In this document: piece by piece, positions 44,204 to 52,666 of the stretch
How positions within the stretch are numbered: position 1 is the first letter of the stretch
Layout: each line of letters opens with the position of its first letter
Origin: an uncultured Oscillospiraceae bacterium
GTDB lineage: Bacteria; Bacillota; Clostridia; Oscillospirales; Oscillospiraceae
Direction: 5' to 3'
Assembly (NCBI GenBank): GCA_934567355.1
Contig: CAKTJC010000018.1
Location: 1-56,251 of the forward strand
Length of the DNA: 56,251 nucleotides
Made by a program: the position numbers and the translations under genes
The notes under the pieces: model-generated
Seen by the model: the letters and a program-made list of their open reading frames with translations, nothing else
What the model was told of the DNA's origin: nothing
Database searches by the model: none

Positions 44204-46114
44204 ATGGCTGACAATCACGAACTTAACGACTTCGATGTTTTTCTCAAATCCATCGGCTCATCCACGGACAGTACGGATGAGGATGTAAGTGTGGACGAGC
44301 TGCTGGCACAGCTGCGTACAGAATTCCCTGCCGATTTCGGCGGTAAATCTGACCAGACAGCCCCAAAGAAAGTTGCTCCGGCAGCGCCCGCTGCCCCCAA
44401 GGGATCAGAAGAAAAGGTTCGCCGCGCTCCCAAAAAGCAGAAGGAAGCGCCTCCGCGCCGTCCCGAGAAGCATCCGGACAATGTGCCCCCTGCCAAGGGC
44501 GGCGGCTTCCTGGATATGATCTCCCGGCATCACAAGGGGATCAATCTTACACTGATCATTCTTGCGCTGATCCTGGCTGCCGGGATCGTGGCCGTTGTTT
44601 TCGTACAGTCCAATTCCGATCCCTATGGAGAAAAAATTGTTGAGAATGTGCATGTGGCCGGAGTCGACGTGGGCGGCATGAGCAAGCAGGAGGCAATCAA
44701 CGCCGTATCCTCTGCGGCAGGCGGCATCTATGAGGGCAGCGACATGACCGTGGTGTTGGGAAGTACAGAGATCATTCTCGCGGCATCCCAGACGCAGCCG
44801 AAACTGAACGTCGCCCAGGCGGTGGAAAACGCCTATGCCTACTCCCGCTCCGGCTCCACCACCCAGCGCCAGCGGGAATACAAAGAGGCGCTGCAGTCTT
44901 CCGTAGACATTCCGCTGGGAAACAGCCTGACTCTGAATGCGGATTATATCCGCAGCACCATCTCCAACTACCTCAGCAGCATTGCTTCCAGCTACATTCC
45001 CTCCGGATATACGCTGGAAGGCAGCCGTCCGGGTCTGGATGCGGACAGCTTTGACGAGTCCGTTCCCTGCCAGAATCTGGTGCTGACCGTGGGCGCTCCC
45101 GGGAGCGACTATGATATGGACGGGATCATGAGCACCATTGCAGATGCCTACAGCCAGCGGAATTTCCGCGTCGTCATCCCGGAAGAATATCTGCCCGAGC
45201 AGCCTGATGCTCTGGATATTGACGCCATTTACGATGAGCTTCATGTGGATGCCGTGGAGGCAGTAGAGGGCAGCGGCAGCAGTGAAGGTACCCCCGGCTC
45301 CTGCGGCTACACCTTCTCTCTGGAGGACGCCCGCCAGCAGCTGAGCAGTGCAGGCTACGGGGATGTGATCACCATCCCCATGGAATATATCGTTCCCGAA
45401 AAGCTGGACAGCGACGGCACCTTCATCTATCCTCTCGCTTCCATCTCCACCCCTGTCAGCAGCGATGCCGCTTATAATGAGAATATGCTGCTGCTCTGCC
45501 AGCAGCTCAACGGCAAGACACTGGCAAGCGGCGAAAGCTTCAGCTTTGACGCCGTACTGCCGAAGCGGACCGAAGAAAACGGATTTCAGAATGCCCCCGC
45601 CCACGGTGATGAATGCCTGGAAGAGTCGATCGGCGGCGGTGCTGATCAGGTGGCGACCACGCTGTATGTTGCCGCCATGACCAGCGGAATGCAGCTGACG
45701 GAGCACCACATTGCCACCCATGTTTATTCTTTCGCCACCCGAGGCACCGAGATCACCGTCTCCAACTCGAGGGATCTCAAGTTCCGCAACGGACTGGACT
45801 ACACGGTAATGATCCGCGCCAAAGTTACGGATTCCCGGGTGATCATTCGCTTCCTCAGTGAAAAGGCGGCAGATTTTGAAATCAAACTGGAAGTAAATCA
45901 GCTCTCTACTGTGCAGCCCAAGACCGTCAACGTGCAGAAGAATGCCTCCGACGGCTATACGGCTCAGCAGGTTCTTACCGAAGGGATCGAAGGCGGACAG
46001 TTCGCCCTCAGCTGGGTCACCTACAAAAAGGGAACCGACACAGAGATCCGCAGAACCGGAGAGCACGTCTCGCTGCCTGCCCTGGACAAGGGTGTTGTCA
46101 ATCTGAAAAGCTGA
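44204..46114 (+). CDS. VanW family membrane-anchored protein
   Basis: About 636 aa. A cytoplasmic, charged N-terminus (~110 residues, Pro/Ala/Lys-rich) leads to a membrane helix (LTLIILALILAAGIVAVVFV). The extracellular part has a peptidoglycan-binding-4-like region (GVDVGGMSKQEAINAVSSA) and then the VanW domain (LASGESFSFDAVLPKRTEEN, CLEESIGGGADQVATTLYVA, REGLDYTVMIRAKV-like end). VanW proteins are named from vancomycin clusters, but most are chromosomal, of unknown wall-related function; no resistance genes are nearby. AGGAGG stands before the ATG at 44204. Confidence 0.9.
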   Translation: MADNHELNDFDVFLKSIGSSTDSTDEDVSVDELLAQLRTEFPADFGGKSDQTAPKKVAPAAPAAPKGSEEKVRRAPKKQKEAPPRRPEKHPDNVPPAKGGGFLDMISRHHKGINLTLIILALILAAGIVAVVFVQSNSDPYGEKIVENVHVAGVDVGGMSKQEAINAVSSAAGGIYEGSDMTVVLGSTEIILAASQTQPKLNVAQAVENAYAYSRSGSTTQRQREYKEALQSSVDIPLGNSLTLNADYIRSTISNYLSSIASSYIPSGYTLEGSRPGLDADSFDESVPCQNLVLTVGAPGSDYDMDGIMSTIADAYSQRNFRVVIPEEYLPEQPDALDIDAIYDELHVDAVEAVEGSGSSEGTPGSCGYTFSLEDARQQLSSAGYGDVITIPMEYIVPEKLDSDGTFIYPLASISTPVSSDAAYNENMLLLCQQLNGKTLASGESFSFDAVLPKRTEENGFQNAPAHGDECLEESIGGGADQVATTLYVAAMTSGMQLTEHHIATHVYSFATRGTEITVSNSRDLKFRNGLDYTVMIRAKVTDSRVIIRFLSEKAADFEIKLEVNQLSTVQPKTVNVQKNASDGYTAQQVLTEGIEGGQFALSWVTYKKGTDTEIRRTGEHVSLPALDKGVVNLKS

Positions 46115-46142
46115 GCACCCCCTGCGCCGCACACCACACAAA

Positions 46143-46180
46143 ACACCGGCTCGAAATTCTTGAGCCGGTGTATTTTTTTA
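46143..46180 (+). terminator. Terminator between VanW gene and histidine kinase gene
   Basis: Stem ACACCGGCTC/GAGCCGGTGT followed by ATTTTTTT. The convergent kinase gene ends at 46178. Confidence 0.85.
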
Positions 46181-47491
46181 GCCGAAAATTACAGTGAAAA
46201 CGGTGCCCGTCTCCGGAGTGCTGGCCACTTCGATTTTTCCATCCATCAGCTCGACTGTCCGCTTGATGATGGCAAGTCCCAGGCCGTGTCCCTGGTGGGC
46301 GGTGCGGGCTTTGTCGCTGCGGTAGAAGCGCTCAAAAATGTGGGGCAGATCTTCCGGGGCAATCACCGTGCCGAAATTCTGCACCGTCAGTGCGGTCTTC
46401 CTCCCCCGGGCTTCCAGCTTTACGGCAACCCGGCCATCCTTCGGCTCATATTTCAGGGCGTTTTCAATCAGGCCGGAGGCAATTCGCAGCAGCGCATCCG
46501 AATCACCGGTGACGGTGACCCCCTCCTGCACATCCTGCTCCAGGGTGACGCCCCTGTCATAGGCCATCACATCCATTTGCAGCACTGCCTTTGTGACCAC
46601 TGCGCTGAAATTGACGTTTTCCTTTTTGGGAAGACGCTGCGCAGTGTCCACTGCACTGAGGGTGAGCATATCGTCGATCAGCGCCTTCATATTCTGCATG
46701 GCCGCGCCGCTTTTGTCCAGCCAGGGCTGCGCCTCCCCAACGGTCTGCGACGGGTTTTCCAATAGAATATGGTGGCATGCCTGCATCACGGCCAGTGGAG
46801 TTTTCAGGTCATGGGAAATATCCGCCACAAACTGCTTTTCCCGGTTCATAGCCATCTCGACCGGGCGGACGGCGATTTTGGAAATGTAGCGGCTGACCCA
46901 GTAAAAGGCGATCATCGTTAGCAGGAACGTGACCAGAAGCCTGAGAACAATGCCGATGATCGACTGCCGCAGATAGCGTGCCGGATAGAGGGAGAGTCTT
47001 GCAAAAGCCTCCCGTCCGGCGACCTGATAAAACATATCATAATCGCGCAGGTAGCCGAAATCATCCGTTTGCTCCATGGCCTGAGCAGCGGCAGTCAGGA
47101 CGGTCTCCTCGTCTGCATCGTTGATGCCCGAGAGGATCGTGCTCTGTCCGTTGCTGTAAAACACGGTGATGCAGCGGCTGAAAAACGCATTTTCGTCCAC
47201 TCCCGGCTCAGCACCATCCTGCGGAGGCTGGGGCGCATCCCGATGCGGCAAGGCTGTCTGGTCGTCTGCCGGAGCCGTATCCGTATTTTCTGACCGGGAT
47301 GTCCCATCAGGAATAAAAGGCAGAAAGGCATTTCTATTCTGAAACGGCATCAGGGTTTCCAGCATGGTCTGGCGCATGTTCCCATATTCGCTTTGAATGG
47401 TCGAGCCACCCACCGCCAGCAGCGTAATGAGCAGCACTGCGCCGACCAAAACCATATTCAGGCGAATGAAATGTCTGCGGTAGGCGTTCAT
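46178..47491 (-). CDS. Sensor histidine kinase
   Basis: 437 aa. A membrane helix (about 12-30), a ~130-residue extracellular sensor with acidic and Pro-rich parts, and a second helix (about 180-205) are followed by HisKA with FVADISHDLKTPLAVMQA, where the His is the phosphate acceptor. The HATPase domain has RIASGLIENALKYEP (N box) and GHGLGLAIIKRTVELMDG (G2). The start overlaps the response-regulator stop by 4 bases. The ligand is not known. It presumably controls the secreted-protein operon on the other side of the regulator gene. Confidence 0.95.
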   Translation of the reverse strand: MNAYRRHFIRLNMVLVGAVLLITLLAVGGSTIQSEYGNMRQTMLETLMPFQNRNAFLPFIPDGTSRSENTDTAPADDQTALPHRDAPQPPQDGAEPGVDENAFFSRCITVFYSNGQSTILSGINDADEETVLTAAAQAMEQTDDFGYLRDYDMFYQVAGREAFARLSLYPARYLRQSIIGIVLRLLVTFLLTMIAFYWVSRYISKIAVRPVEMAMNREKQFVADISHDLKTPLAVMQACHHILLENPSQTVGEAQPWLDKSGAAMQNMKALIDDMLTLSAVDTAQRLPKKENVNFSAVVTKAVLQMDVMAYDRGVTLEQDVQEGVTVTGDSDALLRIASGLIENALKYEPKDGRVAVKLEARGRKTALTVQNFGTVIAPEDLPHIFERFYRSDKARTAHQGHGLGLAIIKRTVELMDGKIEVASTPETGTVFTVIFG

Positions 47492-48165
47492 TGCTCCGTC
47501 GCCTCCATGCGGTAGCCGATCTGCTGGATATTGCGGATCGTCACTTTGGAATTGAGGTATTTCAGCTTCTTGCGCAGGAAGGACACATAGGCCATCACAT
47601 TATTATCCGTCACCTCGGAATCCATGCCCCATACGGCGGAGAGGATCGCATCGACTGACAGCGTGTGCTGCGGGTGGCTCAGGAAGAGCCGCGCCAGCTC
47701 GAATTCCTTCTTGCTCAGCTGGACGGAATCCCGGGCGGTGGAAAGCTCCGCTGCGTTCAGATCCAGTGTCAGGTCGGCGTAGTGCAGCTGCTTCATGACC
47801 ACCTCGCCGGTGCGGCGGCACAGGGCGTTGAGCCGTGCCAGGAGCTCGGCATTGTCAAAGGGTTTCGTCATATAGTCATCCGCTCCGGCGTTCAGGCCGG
47901 TGACCTTATCCGAGATCGCCGTGCGGGCGGTGAGCATCAGCACCGGGGTATGATTCCCGTGGGCGCGCAGGGTGCTGACGATCTGAAATCCGTCCATATC
48001 CGGCAGCATCACATCCAGCACGATCACATCATAGCTTGCGCCCAGAGCATAGGCCAGGGCATCGTCGCCGGTATACACGGCATCCGCGCTGTAGCCCGCA
48101 TGCTTTATAATATGCTCCAGCGCATCGGCCAGGGAGCGCTCGTCTTCTACGATCAGTACCTTCAT
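47488..48165 (-). CDS. OmpR/PhoB-family response regulator
   Basis: 225 aa. Receiver domain with the phosphorylated Asp in YDVIVLDVMLPDMDGFQIV, Lys in DYMTKPFDNAELLARL, and a C-terminal winged helix (VQLSKKEFELARLFLSHPQ, ILSAVWGMDSEVTDNNVMAYVSFLRKKL shortened). It acts with the downstream-encoded kinase. The divergent promoter at 48254-48299 has two to three direct repeats at an 11-bp period, the format bound by this family. Confidence 0.96.
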   Translation of the reverse strand: MKVLIVEDERSLADALEHIIKHAGYSADAVYTGDDALAYALGASYDVIVLDVMLPDMDGFQIVSTLRAHGNHTPVLMLTARTAISDKVTGLNAGADDYMTKPFDNAELLARLNALCRRTGEVVMKQLHYADLTLDLNAAELSTARDSVQLSKKEFELARLFLSHPQHTLSVDAILSAVWGMDSEVTDNNVMAYVSFLRKKLKYLNSKVTIRNIQQIGYRMEATEQ

Positions 48166-48253
48166 TTTGGAGAATCCTCCGATCTCTTTTATGGAATGAG
48201 TATATCATAAAAGACACATCTTAAAAAGAACTGAATAAAAATTATCTTCACGA

Positions 48254-48299
48254 TTTTTTCATAATTCTTTCAGACTTCTTTCAGCCCCGTCGGTATAAT
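48254..48299 (+). promoter_or_regulatory. Probable response-regulator box and -10 of the secreted-protein operon
   Basis: TTCTTTCAG occurs at 48265-48273 and 48276-48284; a weaker TTTTTTCAT lies at 48254-48262, again 11 bp earlier. TATAAT follows at 48294-48299 with no standard -35 box. This layout suits an activator-dependent OmpR-type promoter. Confidence 0.65.
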
Positions 48300-48341
48300 G
48301 GGGCATGTAGATAAGTTCTGCAAAACAAGGAGGAACATGAT

Positions 48342-48911
48342 ATGAAACGCACATTCAGAATCATCACAGCCTTGGTTCTGGTGCTGGCGCTATGCTGCGT
48401 CACAGCAGCGGCCGCCCAGCCTGAAAGCACAGACAGCCGCCCGTCGGGATTTCCGGATGCCGGAATGATGCCGCAGGATAATGGGGAAGCTCTTCAGATT
48501 CTGGTGGACGAGGGGATCATCAGCCGGGAAACCCTGGACGCCATTCTGAAATTCATGGAAGAAAATCGCCCGGAACTGCCGGACGGCACTGACGGGAACC
48601 AGCCCGGTGATCCCCCGGAAAAGCCTGACAGCGCACAAGGCGGGGCACCCCAGATGCCCGGCGGGCAGAAGCCCGACGGCGCACCTGAAATGCCCGGCAA
48701 CCGGCAGAGCGGCAGCGCTCCTCAGATGCCCGATGGTCAGCAGCCCGGAACGCCTCCCGAAATGCCCGAAAACGGCAGTCGGCTGCCCATGCTGAGCCAG
48801 GAATTGCTGGATCAGCTGCTGGAGGCCGAAATCATCACCCAAGATGAATATGATGCCATCCTCACCTTCCAGCAGAGCGCCTTCGAAAGCGCCGATACTG
48901 CCGAAGCCTGA
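48342..48911 (+). CDS. Secreted protein with Pro/Gly-rich repeats between two short helical motifs
   Basis: 189 aa. A signal peptide (FRIITALVLVLALCCVTAAAA) is cut near residue 25. Two related helical motifs, LVDEGIISRETLDAILKFMEE and LLEAEIITQDEYDAILTFQQ (each trimmed), flank a central spacer with four ~12-residue repeats of the form A-P-x-M-P (APQMPGGQKPDG, APEMPGNRQSGS, APQMPDGQQPGT, PPEMPENGSRLP). The helical motifs resemble short SHOCT-like domains. The function is unknown. It is the first gene of an operon with the beta-helix protein and is probably induced by the two-component system. Confidence 0.75.
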   Translation: MKRTFRIITALVLVLALCCVTAAAAQPESTDSRPSGFPDAGMMPQDNGEALQILVDEGIISRETLDAILKFMEENRPELPDGTDGNQPGDPPEKPDSAQGGAPQMPGGQKPDGAPEMPGNRQSGSAPQMPDGQQPGTPPEMPENGSRLPMLSQELLDQLLEAEIITQDEYDAILTFQQSAFESADTAEA

Positions 48912-48942
48912 ATCGTGTCTCTTTAGAAAGGACTGACAAACA

Positions 48943-50340
48943 ATGAAAAGTCACAAATGGATCATCGCGGCAGCTTCCGCGCTGTGTATTGCCATCAGCC
49001 TGCCGCTCAGTGCCCTTGCCCAAGGTCCCGGAGGAAATCCTCCCAGCGGCGGTCCGGGAGGTGGCCCCGGCGGTCCGGGAGGTGGCCCCGGCGGACCCGG
49101 AGGTGGTTCCGGCGGCTCCGCTTCCGACGTGACCTATACCGCCGCAACGGAGATCACCTCTGCCGCCTCTTTGGAGGATGGAGTATATCTCTCCGACAGC
49201 GCGGATGAAAACGCGATCCTGGTCGATACCGACGAGGAAGTCACACTGACAAATCCGAACGTTACCAAAGCGGGCGACTCTGACCGCGGCGACAGCTGCA
49301 ATTTCTACGGGCTCAATGCCGCCGTGCTGGCCAAGGGTGGCACAACGCTGACCATCAGCGGCGGCACGATCACCAGCGACGCGAGCGGCGCAAACGGCGT
49401 CTTTTCCTACGGCGGCAACGGCGGACAGAACGGTGCAGCCGGTGACGGCACCACCGTGAACATTTCCGACACCGTAATCACCACCAGCGGCGACGGCTCC
49501 GGCGGCATCATGACCACCGGCGGCGGCATTACCAATGCCAGTAACCTGACGGTCACGACCTCCGGCCGCTCCTCCGCTGCCATCCGCACCGACCGGGGCG
49601 GTGGAACGGTAAATGTGGACGGCGGCACCTACACCTCCAACGGTCTGGGCTCCCCTGCCATCTACTCCACCGCTGCCATTACGGTGCAAAACGTGACTCT
49701 AGTTTCCAATCTCTCCGAGGGTGTGTGCATTGAAGGCATGAATACCATCACCCTGACCGATTGCGACCTCACCGCAAACAACACCCAGTGCAACGGCAAC
49801 GCCACTTTCCTGGATACCATCATGATCTATCAGTCCATGTCCGGCGACGCTGATTCCGGCACCTCCGCCTTTACCATGACCGGCGGCAGCCTGACCAGCA
49901 AGAGCGGACATGTGTTCCACGTCACCAACACCCATGCGGTCATTACGCTGAACGGCGTGCAGATCGTAAACGAGGACAGCGACAAAGTGCTGCTTTCCGT
50001 CTGCGATGACGGATGGAACGGTGCGGAAAACAACGCCGAGCTGTATGCCAACGCGCAAAGCCTGAGCGGCACCATTCTGGTGGGCAGCAACTCCAAGCTG
50101 ACTCTGACGCTCTCCGACGGCTCCGCCTTCACCGGCAGCATCTCCGGCGAGATCACGAACAGCAAGGGCACCGCTATTTCCAGTGAGGTTGGCACCGTCA
50201 ATGTCACGCTGGATGAAACCAGCACCTGGACGCTGACCGCCGACACTTATATCACCGGCTTTGAAGGAAATGCCGAGCAGATCATCAGCAACGGCTACAC
50301 CCTGTATGTAAACGGTGTGGCACTGACCGGGACAAAGTAA
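48943..50340 (+). CDS. Secreted Gly-Pro-stalked beta-helix protein
   Basis: 465 aa. Signal peptide (SHKWIIAAASALCIAISLPL, cut near 26), then a Gly/Pro stalk GGPGGGP repeated three times. The rest is a parallel beta-helix rich in Gly, Thr, Ser and Asn with ~20-24-residue rungs: TTLTISGGTITSDASGANGV, GTTVNISDTVITTSGDGSGG, NASNLTVTTSGRSSAAIRTD, GTVNVDGGTYTSNGLGSPAIYST (trimmed). Acidic residues are common, which fits calcium or glycan binding. No LPXTG anchor or dockerin is visible, so it may be secreted freely or held by other proteins. Downstream in an operon with the Pro-repeat protein. Confidence 0.8.
   Translation: MKSHKWIIAAASALCIAISLPLSALAQGPGGNPPSGGPGGGPGGPGGGPGGPGGGSGGSASDVTYTAATEITSAASLEDGVYLSDSADENAILVDTDEEVTLTNPNVTKAGDSDRGDSCNFYGLNAAVLAKGGTTLTISGGTITSDASGANGVFSYGGNGGQNGAAGDGTTVNISDTVITTSGDGSGGIMTTGGGITNASNLTVTTSGRSSAAIRTDRGGGTVNVDGGTYTSNGLGSPAIYSTAAITVQNVTLVSNLSEGVCIEGMNTITLTDCDLTANNTQCNGNATFLDTIMIYQSMSGDADSGTSAFTMTGGSLTSKSGHVFHVTNTHAVITLNGVQIVNEDSDKVLLSVCDDGWNGAENNAELYANAQSLSGTILVGSNSKLTLTLSDGSAFTGSISGEITNSKGTAISSEVGTVNVTLDETSTWTLTADTYITGFEGNAEQIISNGYTLYVNGVALTGTK
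49048..49110 (+). repeat. In-frame 21-bp tandem repeat encoding the Gly-Pro stalk
   Basis: Three units of GGCGGTCCGGGAGGTGGCCC-C type (49048-49068, 49069-49089, 49090-49110), the third with a few changes. Seven-residue units GGPGGGP. Confidence 0.85.
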
Positions 50341-50357
50341 GCTCCAACAAACACGAT

Positions 50358-50395
50358 ACCGCTGTGTGACGAACGCCTGCCACACAGCGGTTTTT
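50358..50395 (+). terminator. Terminator of the secreted-protein operon
   Basis: Stem ACCGCTGTGTG/CACACAGCGGT with a 12-base loop and TTTTTC after it. Confidence 0.8.
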
Positions 50396-52139
50396 CGCCC
50401 AGCTGTGCCTCGCTCAGCTTCACATGCCGCTTGGACATAAAGTCCAGCACCTCCTGAGCGTAGCTGTCCCGCTGCACCTTCCGGTGCGCCTCCAGCCAGT
50501 CCACCGCCTTGCCTGCCCGTTCCTCGATCCCTTCCCACAGGAAATCCGTCGATCTGGAAATGTAGTTGTAGGTGTCCTCCAGCAGCGCCGCCAGTTCCGT
50601 GCTGCTTCCGCTTGCGCCGTTCTCCCGGATCAGCTGGGAAGCAAACTGCTTCAGGCTGGTTCTGTCCAGCGTATAGTCGGAGTTGCCCTTCTTCTGGATC
50701 TGCACCAGCTTCTTCAAATATTCCACTTCCGTCGCCAGCTGCTCCGCTTTTCCCTCCGCCCGCTGGCGGGAAGAGTACAGCAAATTATCCTTCCGAAAAA
50801 CGTCAGAAAATTTTTCACCGTAGATATTGACACTTCGCCGATTATAGGATATACTACCTATATAACCACTTTGGAGCAGCTCGATAGGCATATGGAAGCC
50901 TATTGACCGAAGCAACGAAGTGGTTCTTTTTTCGTCTGCATACATGATAAAACTGTTTTCAACAAAAGAAGTTGCCTCCGTTGTCTTGGTGTAGGCGCTC
51001 GTAACCTTCTGCATATCGGAAATCACAAAGTGATTCTCAGAGGGGCGAAGGTCAAATACAACCATAACCGGAAGCCCGTTTTGCCCTTTCACAGAGCTGA
51101 ACATGGTCATTCGGGTATTCTGTGCGCTTCGCCCGGCGTTTCGGCTCTTCAAGATCAATATGGGATCGTTGATGATTTTCGGAATTTGCCGAATTTCTTC
51201 CAGCGTAATTTCCGGGTGCTCGTCCAGGATCGTGTTGATCTTGTCGCTGTTCATATAAATGTCGCTCTCGATAGCACCCAATCCTTGCAGGACTTCCCCA
51301 GTGCTACCGAGAATGAACTGCCGGTCTCCATCCTGCCCGTCTTTCACCCACTGCGAAATCTCATCCGAGAACTGCTTGGAAATGCTGTCATATTCCCGTT
51401 GACTGAACTGCACGCCCTCAGTGGCGTTATTTTTTTGCCCATCCTGCAGCCGGTAGTTCACCACCGCGTCGCTTGCCGCATCGGCAAAGGCATCCAGCAC
51501 CTTTTCGCTGCTGTTGATCGTCTCCCGTGCCAGCTGGGCGATGCCGCTGTCCGGGTTCAGCCCCTTGTACGCCGCCTTCAGCCGGTCGACCAGCCCCTTC
51601 AGGAAATCCTTGATCTTCCCCCACAGGCTCTTGTCCGTCTGCTGCAAGCGTGCGGAGATCCGCTCCATCACGTCCGTGTCCGTCAGCGCCGTCTCCATCA
51701 TCTCGGCGGTCACTTCGCTGTAGGCCAGGTCGTTCAGCTCATTCTCGCTGAGCCCCTTGTAATCTTCCATCTTCCCCAGCTTCTGCGCCTTGGCTTCGAT
51801 CAGGGCGGAGACGTCCGTGCCATTCTTGCCCATCTCTTCAAAGAGAATGTCCGTGAACGCCCGGAATTTCTTCGGGCTCATTTCCTCCACGAAGTGGGTA
51901 AATTCATGGCTCAGCGCAAAGGCCATCACGCCCTGCCCGTCCGCACCGGCGTTCAGGTCAACCAGGATGCTCCCGTCGCTCAGCCGGATGTTGCCGTTCT
52001 CCATCCCGGCCTTCCGGTCAGCCTCCGTGCTGGCATACACCGTCACATCCAGCCCCATCTCCGCCAGCAGCCGCGCCGCATCCATGCCGCTTCGCTGCCG
52101 CTCGTTCAGCTCCGTGATCTTCCCCGCACTGTCCTCCAC
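50390..52139 (-). pseudogene. Truncated phage/ICE polyvalent protein: zincin plus MuF-C-like toxin domain
   Basis: An open frame of about 580 meaningful codons with no proper start. Its first codon (GTG) has no ribosome binding site and abuts the tRNA-Pro terminator; the last ~20 codons are the antisense of another gene's terminator. Residues ~50-90 hold a zinc peptidase-like motif (FALSHEFTHFVEEM). Residues ~274-450 resemble the phage MuF C-terminal domain (QFILGSTGEVLQGLGAIESD, HPEITLEEIRQIP, NGLPVMVVFDLRPSE), a BECR-type toxin fold. This suggests a remnant of a mobile-element polyvalent protein truncated at both ends. Confidence 0.65.
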
Positions 52140-52159
52140 CGTCAGCCCGCCCCGCGCAC

Positions 52160-52193
52160 AAAAAAATGAGGCAGCTCAACTGAACTGCCTCAT
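52160..52193 (-). terminator. Terminator of tRNA-Pro
   Basis: Nine-base-pair perfect stem (ATGAGGCAG / CTGCCTCAT) followed on the minus strand by T7, directly after the tRNA. Confidence 0.85.
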
Positions 52194-52195
52194 CT

Positions 52196-52272
52196 TGGTC
52201 GGAGTGGCGGGACTTGAACCCGCGGCCTCATGGTCCCGAACCATGCGCGATACCAAACTTCGCCACACCCCG
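52196..52272 (-). tRNA. tRNA-Pro (anticodon CGG)
   Basis: Cloverleaf on the minus strand: acceptor CGGGGTG/CACTCCG (one G-T pair), anticodon stem CATGG/CCATG with loop TTCGGGA, T arm GGTTCAAGTCC, encoded CCA. Confidence 0.95.
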
Positions 52273-52284
52273 TTAGCGTTACCC

Positions 52285-52313
52285 ATTATAATGAAAGAAA
52301 CATAAATTGTCAA
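52285..52313 (-). promoter_or_regulatory. Promoter of tRNA-Pro
   Basis: Minus-strand TTGACA (52308-52313), 17-bp spacer, TATAAT (52285-52290): exact consensus. Confidence 0.85.
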
Positions 52314-52426
52314 GAGTTTCCCTGCTTTTTTCCGCAGGGCGCACCAGGAGCGGACATGACGGCACGACTTGCTGCCGGTGGAATTGTGCGGTGGGTACGG
52401 ACATAGAAATATATGAGGTGATGAAA

Positions 52427-52666
52427 ATGAGGGCGCGATCGGGGTATGAAAAAACGCTGCTGCTTGCAGCCGCTTTTCTGGCAGTGTTCTTGTTTGTGGG
52501 TTGGAAGTATTTCAGCGAGGAAAGCGAGCCGTTTCCGGTCTTTTCCGAAGCCTGCACTTGGCTGGATTCCCATTTGGAGCAGGCACAGCAGGGGGAAAGA
52601 CTGTACCGTGCGGTGGGTAATTTCCTTCGCGAGGTGATTTGCAGTGCGGAAGCGGATCTGTTTTGA
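52427..52666 (+). CDS. Small single-helix membrane protein upstream of SpoIVFB-like protease
   Basis: 79 aa from an ATG with GAGG eight bases upstream. One membrane helix (TLLLAAAFLAVFLFVGWKYF, about 9-28) and a short extracytoplasmic helical tail (VFSEACTWLDSHLEQAQQ). Not recognised as a known family. Its end overlaps the protease gene by 23 bases, so the two are coupled; it could be a membrane partner of the protease, as SpoIVFA is for SpoIVFB in Bacillus, but no sequence similarity shows that. Confidence 0.6.
   Translation: MRARSGYEKTLLLAAAFLAVFLFVGWKYFSEESEPFPVFSEACTWLDSHLEQAQQGERLYRAVGNFLREVICSAEADLF

Noticed and set aside
44204..46114. Glycopeptide resistance cluster
   Set aside because: VanW-domain protein only; no vanHAX, vanRS or D-Ala-D-Lac ligase genes are nearby. 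The two-component genes beside it are adjacent to secreted-protein genes instead.
49048..49110. CRISPR-like repeat array
   Set aside because: Units are contiguous, 21 bp, in frame and without spacers; they code for the Gly-Pro stalk.
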